From assembly GCF_004352915.1 (NCBI RefSeq), contig NZ_SJSY01000075.1, positions 124,001 through 188,000 on the forward strand: a DNA stretch of 64,000 bases. Reading direction: 5' to 3'. Of this stretch, positions 32,112 to 41,588 are shown piece after piece; the stretch's first letter is position 1; each line of letters starts with the position of its first letter. This DNA is from Flavobacterium zhairuonense. GTDB lineage: Bacteria > Bacteroidota > Bacteroidia > Flavobacteriales > Flavobacteriaceae. Made by a program: the position numbers and the translations under genes. Under the pieces are notes generated by a model that searched no databases, was not told where the DNA came from, and was given only the letters and a program-made list of their open reading frames with translations.

Positions 32112-35100
32112 ATGTATTTAATATTCGATACCGAAACAACCGGGTTACCAAAACGCTGGGATGCCCCGATTACCGATTCTGACAACTGGCCTCGCTGTAT
32201 ACAAATTGCTTGGCAGCTTCATGACGAAATGGGACAGCTTATCGAGCATCAGGATTATTTGGTAAAACCAGAAGGATTCAACATTCCCTATGATGCTGAA
32301 CGTATTCACGGAATCTCTACTGAATTGGCTGAAGCCGATGGAATCACTTTGGCCGAAGTTTTAGAGAAATTCAATATTGCTTTAAGCAAAACCAAATATA
32401 TTGTTGGGCAGAATTTAGGTTTCGACGTTAATATTATGGGAGCCGAATTCCATAGAATGGGAGTGGAGTCTCAAATGAGTTCAATGCCAGTTTTGGATAC
32501 TTGTACCGAAGTTACAGCTTCGTTATTACAGCTTCCTGGAGGTCGTGGAGGAAAATTCAAATTGCCAACTTTGACCGAATTACACAGCTATCTTTTCGAT
32601 CAGCCATTCGCGGAAGCGCACAACGCAACTGCCGACGTTGAGGCAACTACGCGTTGTTTCTTAGAATTGGTTAGAAGAGAAGTTTTTACCAAAGAAGAAT
32701 TAGACGTTCCGAAGGAATATTTCAAAGATTTCCAAGAACAAAATCCAGAGCCATTTAAGTTAATTGGTTTAAAACACATTAATTTAAAAGCAGCTTCTGA
32801 TAAAATCAGAGAACAGCTTAAAGCTTTAGCTGGAGAAGGTAAAGAAACGGTTGTATCAGAAGAAGATAAAGCCGATTTTAAAGCAGCAAAATTTGCGCAT
32901 TTACATAATCATACACAGTTTTCGGTTCTTCAATCGACTATTGGAATTGGAAATATTGTAGTCGCTGCCGCTAAAAACGGAATGCCAGCCGTGGCCATGA
33001 CAGATACAGGAAACATGATGGGAGCTTTCCATTTTGTGAGCGCCGTTATGAATCACAACAAAGCCGCATCTGGAAAAAATAAAGCTTTAGTTGAAGCAGG
33101 AGAAGAACCAACAGAAACTGAAGTAAAGCCAATTGTAGGTTGTGAATTTAATATTTGTGAAAATCACTTAGATAAAAGCAAAAAAGACAACGGTTATCAG
33201 GTTGTTTTGATGGCTAAAAATAAAGCCGGTTATCATAATTTGGCTAAAATGGCTTCGATCGCTTATACAGATGGTTTCTATTATGTTCCAAGGATTGACC
33301 GCAAGATTGTCGAGCAATACAAAGGCGATATCATGGTTTTGTCTGGGAATTTATACGGAGAAATTCCGAGTAAAATCTTAAATATTGGAGAAAACCAAGC
33401 GGAAGAAGCTTTAATTTGGTGGAAAGAACAATTTGGCGAAGATTTCTATCTGGAAGTGATGCGCCACAATCAGGAAGATGAAAATCGTGTCAACAAAACC
33501 CTGATTGAGTTTTCGCAAAAGCATAATGTTAAATTAATTGCGACAAACAATACTTATTATTTAAATAAAGAAGATGCCAATGCGCACGATATTTTGCTTT
33601 GTGTAAAAGACGGTGAAAAGCAGGCAACGCCTATCGGACGTGGACGTGGTTACCGCTACGGACTTCCAAATCAGGAATACTACTTCAAGTCGCAAGACGA
33701 GATGAAAAAACTCTTCGCTGATTTGCCAGAGGCGATTATCAATATTCAGGAAATTATTGATAAGGTTGAAGGATATTCATTGTATCGAGATGTATTACTT
33801 CCGAAATTTGAAATCCCCGACGAATTTATGGTTCCCGAAGATGAAGAAGACGGTGGTGTACGTGGAGAAAATAAATACTTGAGACACCTTACTATGGAAG
33901 GTGCCAAAAGAAGATATGGAGAAATTACGGAATCGATTCAAGAGCGTTTGGATTTTGAGTTAATGACGATTTCGAATTCAGGTTATCCGGGTTACTTTTT
34001 GATTGTACAGGATTTCATCGCCGAAGCAAGAAAAATGGATGTTTCGGTAGGTCCAGGACGTGGATCTGCAGCGGGTTCTGCCGTTGCATACTGTCTCGGA
34101 ATTACCAATATTGATCCAATTAAATACGACTTACTTTTTGAGCGTTTCCTAAATCCTGACCGTGTATCGATGCCCGATATTGATATCGACTTTGATGACG
34201 AGGGTCGTGGACGTGTAATGGAATACGTAATCAACAAATATGGTCAAAAACAGGTAGCTCAGATTATCACGTATGGTAAAATGGCGACCAAATCGGCGAT
34301 TCGTGATACGGCTCGTGTATTGGATTTACCATTATTTGAAGCCGATAGAATTGCGAAATTGATTCCCGGAATGATGCCGTCAAAATGGAATCTGGCGCGT
34401 TTTATTTCTGAAAGTGAAGAAGAAGTTAAAAAAGCCCTTCGTTCGGACGAATTTGATAATGTAAAAGAATTAATCGCGATTGCCAATGAAGATGATTTGG
34501 CAGGAGAAACGATTCAGCAGGCAAAAATCTTGGAAGGATCGATGCGTAACACGGGAATTCACGCCTGCGGGGTAATTATTACGCCATCGGATATTACGAA
34601 TTATGTTCCTGTAACAACTGCAAAAGATTCCGATTTATATGTAACACAATTTGACAACTCGGTTGCAGAAAGTGCCGGATTGCTGAAAATGGACTTCTTG
34701 GGTCTGAAGACCCTTACGCTGATAAAAGATACTGTAAAACTGGTAAAATACAGAACAGGAATCGAACTCGATCCAGATACTTTCCCTATTGATGATGAAG
34801 AAACGTACGCGCTTTTCCAAAGAGGTGAAACCGTTGGAATCTTCCAATATGAGTCACCTGGGATGCAGAAATACATGAAAGATCTTAAGCCAACAGTTTT
34901 TGGAGATTTAATTGCCATGAACGCATTGTATCGTCCGGGACCTTTGGAGTATATTCCGTCTTTCGTTCGAAGAAAAAATGGTGACGAAGAAATCAAATAC
35001 GATTTAGATGCATGTGCTGAATATCTTTCTGAAACCTACGGAATTACAGTTTACCAAGAGCAGGTAATGCTTTTGTCTCAGTCTTTGGCAGGATTTACAA

Positions 35101-36650
35101 AGGGTGAGGCCGACGTCTTGCGTAAAGCGATGGGTAAAAAACAAAAAGACGTACTAGATAAAATGAAGCCGAAGTTTGTTGAACAAGCGGCTGCAAAAGG
35201 TCATGATGCAAAAGTTCTAGAGAAAATCTGGAAAGACTGGGAAGCCTTTGCGAGTTACGCCTTCAACAAATCGCACTCGACTTGTTATGCTTGGATTGCG
35301 TACCAAACGGCTTATTTGAAAGCGCATTATCCGGCAGAATATATGGCTGCGGTACTTTCGAATAACATGAACGATATCAAACAAGTTTCGTTCTTCATGG
35401 AAGAATGTAAACGTATGGGATTACAAGTTTTGGGTCCAGATGTAAACGAGTCGTACTATAAATTTACGGTAAACGATGATTATGCGGTTCGTTTCGGAAT
35501 GGGAGCGATTAAAGGTGTTGGTTCTGGAGCCGTTGAAACGATTGTAGAAAACAGAAAAGACGGAAGATATAAATCGATTTTTGATTTGGCGAAGCGTATT
35601 GATCTTCGCGCAGCCAACAAAAAAGCGATTGAGAATTTAGCACTTGCCGGAGGTTTTGATTCTTTTGAAGGAACAACCAGAGCGCAATATTTCCACGATG
35701 ATGGTGACGGAATTACTTTTTATGAAAAGGCAATGCGTTACGGATCGAAATTTCAGGAAAATGAAAACTCGTCTCAGGTAAGTTTATTTGGAGAAACTAG
35801 CGAAGTGCAAATCGCTGAACCAGTCGTGCCTCCGTGCGAAGACTGGAGTACAATGGAAAAACTGGCCAAAGAAAAAGAAGTTGTTGGAATCTATATTTCG
35901 GGGCATCCGCTTGACGATTTTAGATTTGAGATGAAATACTTCTGCAATTCTCGTTTGGAAGCACTGAAAAGCATGAATGAATATGTCGGCAAGAATTTAA
36001 TGTTTGCCGGAATTATCAATAACGTACAGCATCGTGTTGCTAAAAACGGAAAAGGTTGGGCGGCATTCAATCTAGAAGGTTATGATGAAAGTTATGAGTT
36101 TAAGATTTTTGGAGAAGAATATTTGAAATTCCGCCATTTCTTGATTCAGAATAATTTCGCCTACATAAAAATTTTGATAAAAGATGGCTGGGTAAACCAC
36201 GATACAGGGAAGAAAACAGAACCACGAATGCAATTTGTTGAGGTTCGACAGTTGCAGGATATTCTCGAAGCATTTGCCAAAAAACTAATCTTGTTGTTAG
36301 ACATCAAGGATCTCCATGAAGAATTCATTCATAAATTGAGTCATTTGTTTAGCGAAAACAAGGGTGATAATACGGTGAGTTTTGATATTATGGAAATTGA
36401 AAATGTCAAACGTTTAGTCGAAGTCGAAACTACAAGTGAGTTTGAAGACAGTGAAGATGCTGTTTTTGAAGATGAAAATGATGATAACGAAGCAGTTTCG
36501 GGAGAAGCCAAAATGAAGGAAATGAAAGAGGTTGAAGAGGTGAAAGTTGTTACCAAATTAACCATGCCAAGCCGACGTTTAAAGGTGAAAATTTCAGCTG
36601 AATTACTACAAGAATTAGAAAAAATGCAGATTAATTTTAAACTGAACTAA
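32112..36650 (+). CDS. dnaE: DNA polymerase III alpha subunit with N-terminal exonuclease domain
   Basis: The ATG at 32112 starts directly with MYLIFDTETTGLPKRW, the DEDDh exonuclease motif I; an upstream TTG adds six unconvincing residues. The 1512-residue protein carries the exonuclease (about 1-185), a PHP domain (FAHLHNHTQFSVLQS), the polymerase core with GPGRGSAAGS and the catalytic MPDIDIDF (Asp689, Asp691), then helix-hairpin-helix and OB-fold parts. It is the replicative polymerase. The built-in proofreading domain replaces a separate DnaQ partner, a known arrangement in Bacteroidota. No operon partner follows. Confidence 0.95.
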   Translation: MYLIFDTETTGLPKRWDAPITDSDNWPRCIQIAWQLHDEMGQLIEHQDYLVKPEGFNIPYDAERIHGISTELAEADGITLAEVLEKFNIALSKTKYIVGQNLGFDVNIMGAEFHRMGVESQMSSMPVLDTCTEVTASLLQLPGGRGGKFKLPTLTELHSYLFDQPFAEAHNATADVEATTRCFLELVRREVFTKEELDVPKEYFKDFQEQNPEPFKLIGLKHINLKAASDKIREQLKALAGEGKETVVSEEDKADFKAAKFAHLHNHTQFSVLQSTIGIGNIVVAAAKNGMPAVAMTDTGNMMGAFHFVSAVMNHNKAASGKNKALVEAGEEPTETEVKPIVGCEFNICENHLDKSKKDNGYQVVLMAKNKAGYHNLAKMASIAYTDGFYYVPRIDRKIVEQYKGDIMVLSGNLYGEIPSKILNIGENQAEEALIWWKEQFGEDFYLEVMRHNQEDENRVNKTLIEFSQKHNVKLIATNNTYYLNKEDANAHDILLCVKDGEKQATPIGRGRGYRYGLPNQEYYFKSQDEMKKLFADLPEAIINIQEIIDKVEGYSLYRDVLLPKFEIPDEFMVPEDEEDGGVRGENKYLRHLTMEGAKRRYGEITESIQERLDFELMTISNSGYPGYFLIVQDFIAEARKMDVSVGPGRGSAAGSAVAYCLGITNIDPIKYDLLFERFLNPDRVSMPDIDIDFDDEGRGRVMEYVINKYGQKQVAQIITYGKMATKSAIRDTARVLDLPLFEADRIAKLIPGMMPSKWNLARFISESEEEVKKALRSDEFDNVKELIAIANEDDLAGETIQQAKILEGSMRNTGIHACGVIITPSDITNYVPVTTAKDSDLYVTQFDNSVAESAGLLKMDFLGLKTLTLIKDTVKLVKYRTGIELDPDTFPIDDEETYALFQRGETVGIFQYESPGMQKYMKDLKPTVFGDLIAMNALYRPGPLEYIPSFVRRKNGDEEIKYDLDACAEYLSETYGITVYQEQVMLLSQSLAGFTKGEADVLRKAMGKKQKDVLDKMKPKFVEQAAAKGHDAKVLEKIWKDWEAFASYAFNKSHSTCYAWIAYQTAYLKAHYPAEYMAAVLSNNMNDIKQVSFFMEECKRMGLQVLGPDVNESYYKFTVNDDYAVRFGMGAIKGVGSGAVETIVENRKDGRYKSIFDLAKRIDLRAANKKAIENLALAGGFDSFEGTTRAQYFHDDGDGITFYEKAMRYGSKFQENENSSQVSLFGETSEVQIAEPVVPPCEDWSTMEKLAKEKEVVGIYISGHPLDDFRFEMKYFCNSRLEALKSMNEYVGKNLMFAGIINNVQHRVAKNGKGWAAFNLEGYDESYEFKIFGEEYLKFRHFLIQNNFAYIKILIKDGWVNHDTGKKTEPRMQFVEVRQLQDILEAFAKKLILLLDIKDLHEEFIHKLSHLFSENKGDNTVSFDIMEIENVKRLVEVETTSEFEDSEDAVFEDENDDNEAVSGEAKMKEMKEVEEVKVVTKLTMPSRRLKVKISAELLQELEKMQINFKLN

Positions 36651-36797
36651 AAAATTAACAGTTAAAATTTAACGGAATGTAGAATTTTAATGTTAAAAAT
36701 ATGCATGCATAATACTTTTTTAGTAATATTGCCCGAAATTACAACGATTTCGTTCCAAGTCTAACCATACAGGCTAAAAGAATATGTTAAAATACTC

Positions 36798-36805
36798 TAA
36801 GTTTG
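36798..36805 (+). promoter_or_regulatory. -7 promoter element of the outer-membrane barrel gene
   Basis: TAAGTTTG fits TAnnTTTG and lies 23 nt before the ATG at 36829. No TTG is at the -33 position. The 36651-36797 stretch otherwise shows nothing but AT-rich sequence with a short ATGCATGCAT palindrome. Confidence 0.4.
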
Positions 36806-36828
36806 TATAAATTAATTAAATCAGAATT

Positions 36829-37800
36829 ATGAAAAAGAACCTATTTTTATTAGGATTATTAGTTTGCTCTATGGCTACAATGGCGCAGACAGAAAAAGCA
36901 GACAAGCCAGAAAGCTGGTATTTTAAATTAGGAGGATCTTATTTTAACCAGACAGCTTCAACTGAGTTTCCAGAAGTTGGAGGCCAAGCACCAAACAGAG
37001 ATGTTTATTCAGGGACTTTAACAAATAATAAATTAGTTTCAAGAGAAAGTGTAACAGGTTCTTTCGGACAAGGTTTCAGAAGCGGAATTACTGGAGGTTA
37101 CCGTTTTTCAACACGTTTAGGAGTTGAATTGTCAGCTAATTACTATATCAGTAATAGCAAAACAATGGCTCAAACAACTGACAGACTTATTTCATATAAC
37201 CCAAATACAACAGTTGCTACTTACGTAAGTTTTACTGCAGAAGGACAAATCAAAGCTTTTGATTTGGCACCAGCTATTGTAATGTTTTTAGGAGAAGCTC
37301 ACGGTTTTGAACCATATACTAAAGTTGGAGTTATTGTTCCAGTGCATGGTACATTAGATATTGAAACTACAAGAGATTATGTAAGTTTTGCTGGAGCTAA
37401 TCAAGCTCAAGTTGCAGCTACTAAAGCTTATTCAAAAGATGTAGTAAAACCAAATGCAACAGTTGGTTTTATGGCGTCTATTGGTACTTCTTATAAATTA
37501 GGAAAACATATTTCTGCTTTTGCTGAATTAGAATACCGTAACTTCACAGTACACGGAAAAACTAAAGAAACTACAGAATATACTGAAAATGGAGTAGATA
37601 AATTAAATACTTCAACTTCATTTAGAGCAGCTTCATATTCTGCTAATCATACTAATTACCATAGTTCAATTGATGCTAATTCTAACAGTATGGTTACAAA
37701 TGCTGCTGGTTTTGATAGCACAAAAGCTACAGATGATTTAAGTTCATACGTTGGAATTTCAGGTTTAGGTTTGACTTTAGGAGTTAAATATAGCCTATAA
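36829..37800 (+). CDS. Outer-membrane beta-barrel protein
   Basis: The 323-residue protein has a signal peptide (MKKNLFLLGLLVCSMATMAQ) and alternating-hydrophobicity strands typical of a small outer-membrane barrel: WYFKLGGSYFNQ, FRSGITGGYRFSTRLGVELS, FEPYTKVGVIVPVHG, HISAFAELEYRNFTVHG, with a terminal GLTLGVKYSL ending in an aromatic-poor final strand. It belongs to the porin-like/OMP_b-brl type. No transport substrate can be inferred. It is a single-gene unit with its own terminator. Confidence 0.8.
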   Translation: MKKNLFLLGLLVCSMATMAQTEKADKPESWYFKLGGSYFNQTASTEFPEVGGQAPNRDVYSGTLTNNKLVSRESVTGSFGQGFRSGITGGYRFSTRLGVELSANYYISNSKTMAQTTDRLISYNPNTTVATYVSFTAEGQIKAFDLAPAIVMFLGEAHGFEPYTKVGVIVPVHGTLDIETTRDYVSFAGANQAQVAATKAYSKDVVKPNATVGFMASIGTSYKLGKHISAFAELEYRNFTVHGKTKETTEYTENGVDKLNTSTSFRAASYSANHTNYHSSIDANSNSMVTNAAGFDSTKATDDLSSYVGISGLGLTLGVKYSL

Positions 37801-37830
37801 TTTTCCAGAGTTTTTATAGTTTATAGTTTA

Positions 37831-37867
37831 AAAAAAAGAGGATATTCGAAAGAATATCCTTTTTTTA
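37831..37867 (+). terminator. Intrinsic terminator after the barrel gene
   Basis: A hairpin AGGATATTC/GAATATCCT flanked by A7 and T7 runs. Confidence 0.85.
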
Positions 37868-37880
37868 TGCGTTTTTTTTT

Positions 37881-37982
37881 TGTCATTTCGAGGAACGAGA
37901 AATCACACGCGGAATCGACAAAGATTAATAATATATGTTGCAGAATTTCTAGTGTGATTTCTCCTTTCAGTCGAAATGACAA
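37881..37982. repeat. Palindromic repeat, GTCAT family (copy 1)
   Basis: Outer arms TGTCATTTCG/CGAAATGACA and inner arms GAAATCACAC/GTGTGATTTC form a long imperfect hairpin around a GACAAAGATT segment. A second copy is at 61630-61729 with compensating base changes in the stems. It lies between convergent genes. Confidence 0.85.
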
Positions 37983-37992
37983 ACAGTGGCGT

Positions 37993-38988
37993 TTATTTTG
38001 AAGCTTCTCTAAACTCTTTCAAAACTTGATCAATAACCCAAGTCGTTCTTGCACCAGAAATTCCTTTTGAAGGAGAAGCATTTTCTTCTCCTAAGAGCTC
38101 GGCAATAACTGTTTCAATAAAAGGTTGTTGAATATGCAACGGATTTTCAATTAAAATGCTTTCTTTTTCACCATTTGTATATTGAATGTGAATTGGATCA
38201 TTCCCAAAAGTAGAGAACGAAATTTTTCCCTTATCACCAACAATTTCGGTATTGTCGTAACGCTCGAAACTGGCAAAATTCCAAATTCCAGATCCGTGAA
38301 TTCCGTTTTCAAATAAGAATGACATTGAAACTGAATCTTCGGCAGGATAAGCTAATAATTGAGAAGTCGCATGCCCGCGAACTGATTTTATCGGACCTAA
38401 AACAAAATCTAGGAAATCTAAAGTGTGACAGGCTAAATCAACAAAAATTCCGCCTCCAGAGATATGCGGTAAAACCGTCCAAGGAAGATTGATTTCGTCA
38501 TCATAACGTGCTTCAAAAGGATGATATAAAACACAGTTCACATGTCTAATATTTCCTAATTTTCCTTCATCTATTATTTCTTTTATTTTTAAAAAACGAG
38601 GCAGACCTCTTCTATAATAAGCAACAAACAACGGAACATTGTGTTCTTTGCAAGCACTAATCATTTCGTTGCATTCTTCAAAAGTCAGGGCCATTGGTTT
38701 TTCGACATAAACTGGCTTTCCAGCTTTGGCACATAAAACAGTATATTCTTTATGGGAGGATGGAGGAGTAGCAATATAAACGGCATCAACTTCTGGATCA
38801 TTTATTAAATCTTCAGCATTCGAATACCATTTTGGGACATTGTGACGTTTGGCGTAATCTTCGGCAAGAGCTGCGTCTCTTCGCATAACGGCAACTAAAG
38901 CTGAATTTGGAGCTTTTTGAAAAGCCGGTCCGCTTTTTACTTCGGTCACATTCCCGCAGCCGATAATTCCCCATTTTATAATTTTCAT
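37993..38988 (-). CDS. Gfo/Idh/MocA-family oxidoreductase
   Basis: The 331-residue protein has an N-terminal Rossmann fold (KWGIIGCGNVTEVKSGPAFQ, then VDAVYIATPPSSHKEYTVLC), the EKPMA motif with the conserved Lys (GKPVYVEKPMALTFEECNEM) and a C-terminal alpha/beta domain with GGGIFVDLACHTLDFLDFVL. These NAD(P)-dependent enzymes act on sugars, inositols or related compounds. The exact substrate is not visible from the sequence. It stands alone between two palindromic repeats. Confidence 0.9.
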   Translation of the reverse strand: MKIIKWGIIGCGNVTEVKSGPAFQKAPNSALVAVMRRDAALAEDYAKRHNVPKWYSNAEDLINDPEVDAVYIATPPSSHKEYTVLCAKAGKPVYVEKPMALTFEECNEMISACKEHNVPLFVAYYRRGLPRFLKIKEIIDEGKLGNIRHVNCVLYHPFEARYDDEINLPWTVLPHISGGGIFVDLACHTLDFLDFVLGPIKSVRGHATSQLLAYPAEDSVSMSFLFENGIHGSGIWNFASFERYDNTEIVGDKGKISFSTFGNDPIHIQYTNGEKESILIENPLHIQQPFIETVIAELLGEENASPSKGISGARTTWVIDQVLKEFREASK

Positions 38989-39025
38989 GGTCTAAGTTTT
39001 TAGTTTCTCAAATTTAAAAAAGGTT

Positions 39026-39214
39026 TGCCACGAATTGCACGAATTACCACGAATTCTTTTTTTTGCCACAGATTAAAAGAATTTTCACAGATTATTAAAG
39101 TAAACGCATAGATATTAAAATCATTTTAATCCTTTTAATCTGTGGCAAAAAAATAACCACGAATTACACATTTCTCACAATTTAAATTCGTGGAAATTAG
39201 TGTAATTCGTGGCT
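39026..39214. repeat. Nested palindromic repeat, CCACGAATT family (copy 1)
   Basis: Outer arms GCCACGAATTNCACGAATT and their complements frame an inner pair TTGCCACAGATTAAAAG/CTTTTAATCTGTGGCAA. A related element with the same outer words is at 45890-46055. It fills the gap between the oxidoreductase and prolyl oligopeptidase genes. Confidence 0.8.
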
Positions 39215-39235
39215 AATAAAAATTAGTTTAAAGTC

Positions 39236-41344
39236 TTATTTCGAAGGCAAGGCTTTGAAACCCATATTGTAAAGTGTAAAAGCTTGAATATCTACATTTT
39301 CTTGAATTGTAGCAGCAACAGATTTTCCTGCTCCGTGCCCCGCTTTAACATCAATTCGAATTAAAACCGGATTTTCTCCAGCTTGTTTTTCCTGTAATTC
39401 AGAAGCAAATTTGAAGCTATGTGCCGGAACTACACGATCATCATGATCTCCTGTTGTTACAATTGTTGCAGGATAATGCGTTCCTTGTTTAACATTGTGA
39501 ACAGGAGAATATCCTTTTAAATACTCGAACATTTCTTTGCTGTCTTGAGCAGTTCCATAGTCAAAAGCCCATCCTGCACCTGCAGTAAAAGCGTTGTAAC
39601 GAAGCATATCCATAACTCCAACTGCTGGCAAAGCTACTTTCATCAAATCAGGACGCTGTGTCATAGTTGCACCAACTAATAGACCTCCGTTTGATCCTCC
39701 ACGAATAGCTAAATAATCAGATGAGGTATATTTTTGAGCAATTAGATATTCTGCAGCAGCGATAAAATCATCAAATACATTTTGTTTTTGCTGTTTTGTT
39801 CCTGCATCATGCCATTTTTTTCCGTATTCACCTCCACCTCTTAAATTAGCAACAGCATAAACGCCACCGTTTTCCATCCAAACTGCATTTCCAATACTGA
39901 AACTTGGCGTTAAGCTGATATTGAATCCGCCGTAACCGTAAAGGATAGTTGGATTTTTGCCGTCTAATTTTGTTCCTTTTTTATAGGTAATAATCATTGG
40001 AACTTTTGTACCGTCTTTTGAAGTATAAAAAACTTGTTTTGACTCATAATCTTCGCTTTTGAAATCTACTTTTGGCTTCTGATAAATTTCAGATTTTCCA
40101 GATTTTGGCTCAAATGAGTAAATACTGATTGGCGTTGTATAATTAGTAAAACTGTAATACAAGAGTTTTTCGTTCTTTTTTCCGCCAAATCCAGCAGCGG
40201 TTCCAATTGCAGGAAGTTTGATTTCACGAACTAATTTTCCGCTGTAATCATATTGCTGTACAAAAGAAACTGCATCTTTTGTGTAATTAGCAAAGAAGTA
40301 TCCTGCTCCTGTTGAAGGCGATAAAATATTCTGAGTTTCTTTGATGAAATCTTTCCAGTTTTCTGGTTTCGGGTTTGACGCATCAACTGTTACAACACGT
40401 TTGTTAGGAGCATTAAAATCGGTTTCGATGAACAATTTGCTTCCTTCATTTTCAATAATGCTGTTGTCGCTGTTGAAATTGTCAACAATAGTCACAATCG
40501 GACTGTTTGGTTTAGTCAAATCTTTGATGTACAATTCATTTCCGTAAGTCGAATTGGCTGCCGAAATCACTAAATAATGATTGTCTTCAGTTACATAGCC
40601 GCCAACATATCTCCTTTTTTGATCGGCGCCAAAAATTACTTTGTCTTCTTTTTGAGCAGTTCCTAATTTATGGAAATACAATTTATGCTGATCTGTTTTT
40701 GCAGAAAGTTCGCTTCCTTTTGGTTTGTCATAACTTGAGTAATAGAAACCTTCGTTTTTGTGCCAAGAAATCCCACTGAATTTTACATCAACCAAAGTAT
40801 CTTCTAAAACTTTTTTAGAAACAGCATCAATGATAATTACTTTTCTCCAGTCGCTTCCGCCTTCAGAAATTGCATAAGCTGCTTTTGTGCCATCTTCAGA
40901 AAAATCCAATCCACCAAGCGAAGTTGTTCCGTCTTTAGAGAATGTATTTGGATCTAAGAAAACTTCTTCTTTGCCATTTTGATCTTTTCTGTAAACTACT
41001 GATTGGTTTTGAAGTCCATTGTTTTTGGAATAATAAGTAAACTTCCCTTCTTTAGATGGAGCGCCTATTTTTTCATAATTCCAAAGCTTTTCCATACGAG
41101 CTTTTAACTCATTTCTAAACGGAATTTTATCTAAATAACCATAAGTAACATCATTTTGAGCTTTAACCCAAGTTCCAGTTTCGGCAGATTTGTCATCTTC
41201 CAGCCAACGATACGGATCGCTTACTTTTGTGTCAAAATAAACATCGACAGTTTCACCTTTTTTTGTTTGCGGATATTGAATTTTATTTTGACCAAATGAA
41301 ATTCCTGCAGTTGTAATTGCCATTAGTAGAAATGTTTTTTTCAT
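39236..41344 (-). CDS. Prolyl oligopeptidase family serine peptidase (S9A)
   Basis: I prefer the ATG at 41344, which opens a signal peptide (MKKTFLLMAITTAGISFGQ); the frame extends 11 codons further without improving it. The mature 680-residue protein has the N-terminal YPQTKKGETVDVYFDTKVSD and PYRWLED of prolyl oligopeptidases, a seven-bladed propeller, and a C-terminal hydrolase with Ser551 in RGGSNGGLL, Asp in GDHDDRVVPAHS and His in AGHGAGKS. It cleaves after proline in short peptides. Secreted forms in Bacteroidota are likely periplasmic and nutritional. Confidence 0.95.
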   Translation of the reverse strand: MKKTFLLMAITTAGISFGQNKIQYPQTKKGETVDVYFDTKVSDPYRWLEDDKSAETGTWVKAQNDVTYGYLDKIPFRNELKARMEKLWNYEKIGAPSKEGKFTYYSKNNGLQNQSVVYRKDQNGKEEVFLDPNTFSKDGTTSLGGLDFSEDGTKAAYAISEGGSDWRKVIIIDAVSKKVLEDTLVDVKFSGISWHKNEGFYYSSYDKPKGSELSAKTDQHKLYFHKLGTAQKEDKVIFGADQKRRYVGGYVTEDNHYLVISAANSTYGNELYIKDLTKPNSPIVTIVDNFNSDNSIIENEGSKLFIETDFNAPNKRVVTVDASNPKPENWKDFIKETQNILSPSTGAGYFFANYTKDAVSFVQQYDYSGKLVREIKLPAIGTAAGFGGKKNEKLLYYSFTNYTTPISIYSFEPKSGKSEIYQKPKVDFKSEDYESKQVFYTSKDGTKVPMIITYKKGTKLDGKNPTILYGYGGFNISLTPSFSIGNAVWMENGGVYAVANLRGGGEYGKKWHDAGTKQQKQNVFDDFIAAAEYLIAQKYTSSDYLAIRGGSNGGLLVGATMTQRPDLMKVALPAVGVMDMLRYNAFTAGAGWAFDYGTAQDSKEMFEYLKGYSPVHNVKQGTHYPATIVTTGDHDDRVVPAHSFKFASELQEKQAGENPVLIRIDVKAGHGAGKSVAATIQENVDIQAFTLYNMGFKALPSK

Positions 41345-41400
41345 ATTTAAGTTTGTCGGTTTTAACAAAAATAGCATTTTTTGTGAGAGTAGTAAAAAAT

Positions 41401-41580
41401 TAACCGCAAAGCACGCAAGGAGTTTTTACGCAAAGCACGCAATAATTAATCTCGCAAACGCGCCAAGTCGCAAAGAATTTTAAAACTTTGCGTCTCTGCG
41501 ACTTTGCGAGATTTTTTAAACGCTAAGCTAAAATAAAAACTTTGCGAACATTGCGTAATTCTTTGCGCGCTTTGCGGTTA
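41401..41580. repeat. Palindromic repeat, ACCGCAAAG family (copy 1)
   Basis: TAACCGCAAAGCACGCAA at the left end and CTTTGCGCGCTTTGCGGTTA at the right end form the outer arms; TCGCAAA/TTTGCGA words form inner stems (for example around 41452-41515). A shorter relative lies at 60083-60195. It sits between the peptidase and TonB receptor genes on the same strand. Confidence 0.8.
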
Positions 41581-41588
41581 AATAAAAA

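Noticed and set aside
34601..34996. Minus-strand frame of 131 codons inside dnaE
   Set aside because: It is fully antisense to the polymerase core and has no protein-like features; the same holds for other long antisense frames in dnaE, the transporter gene and the leu genes.
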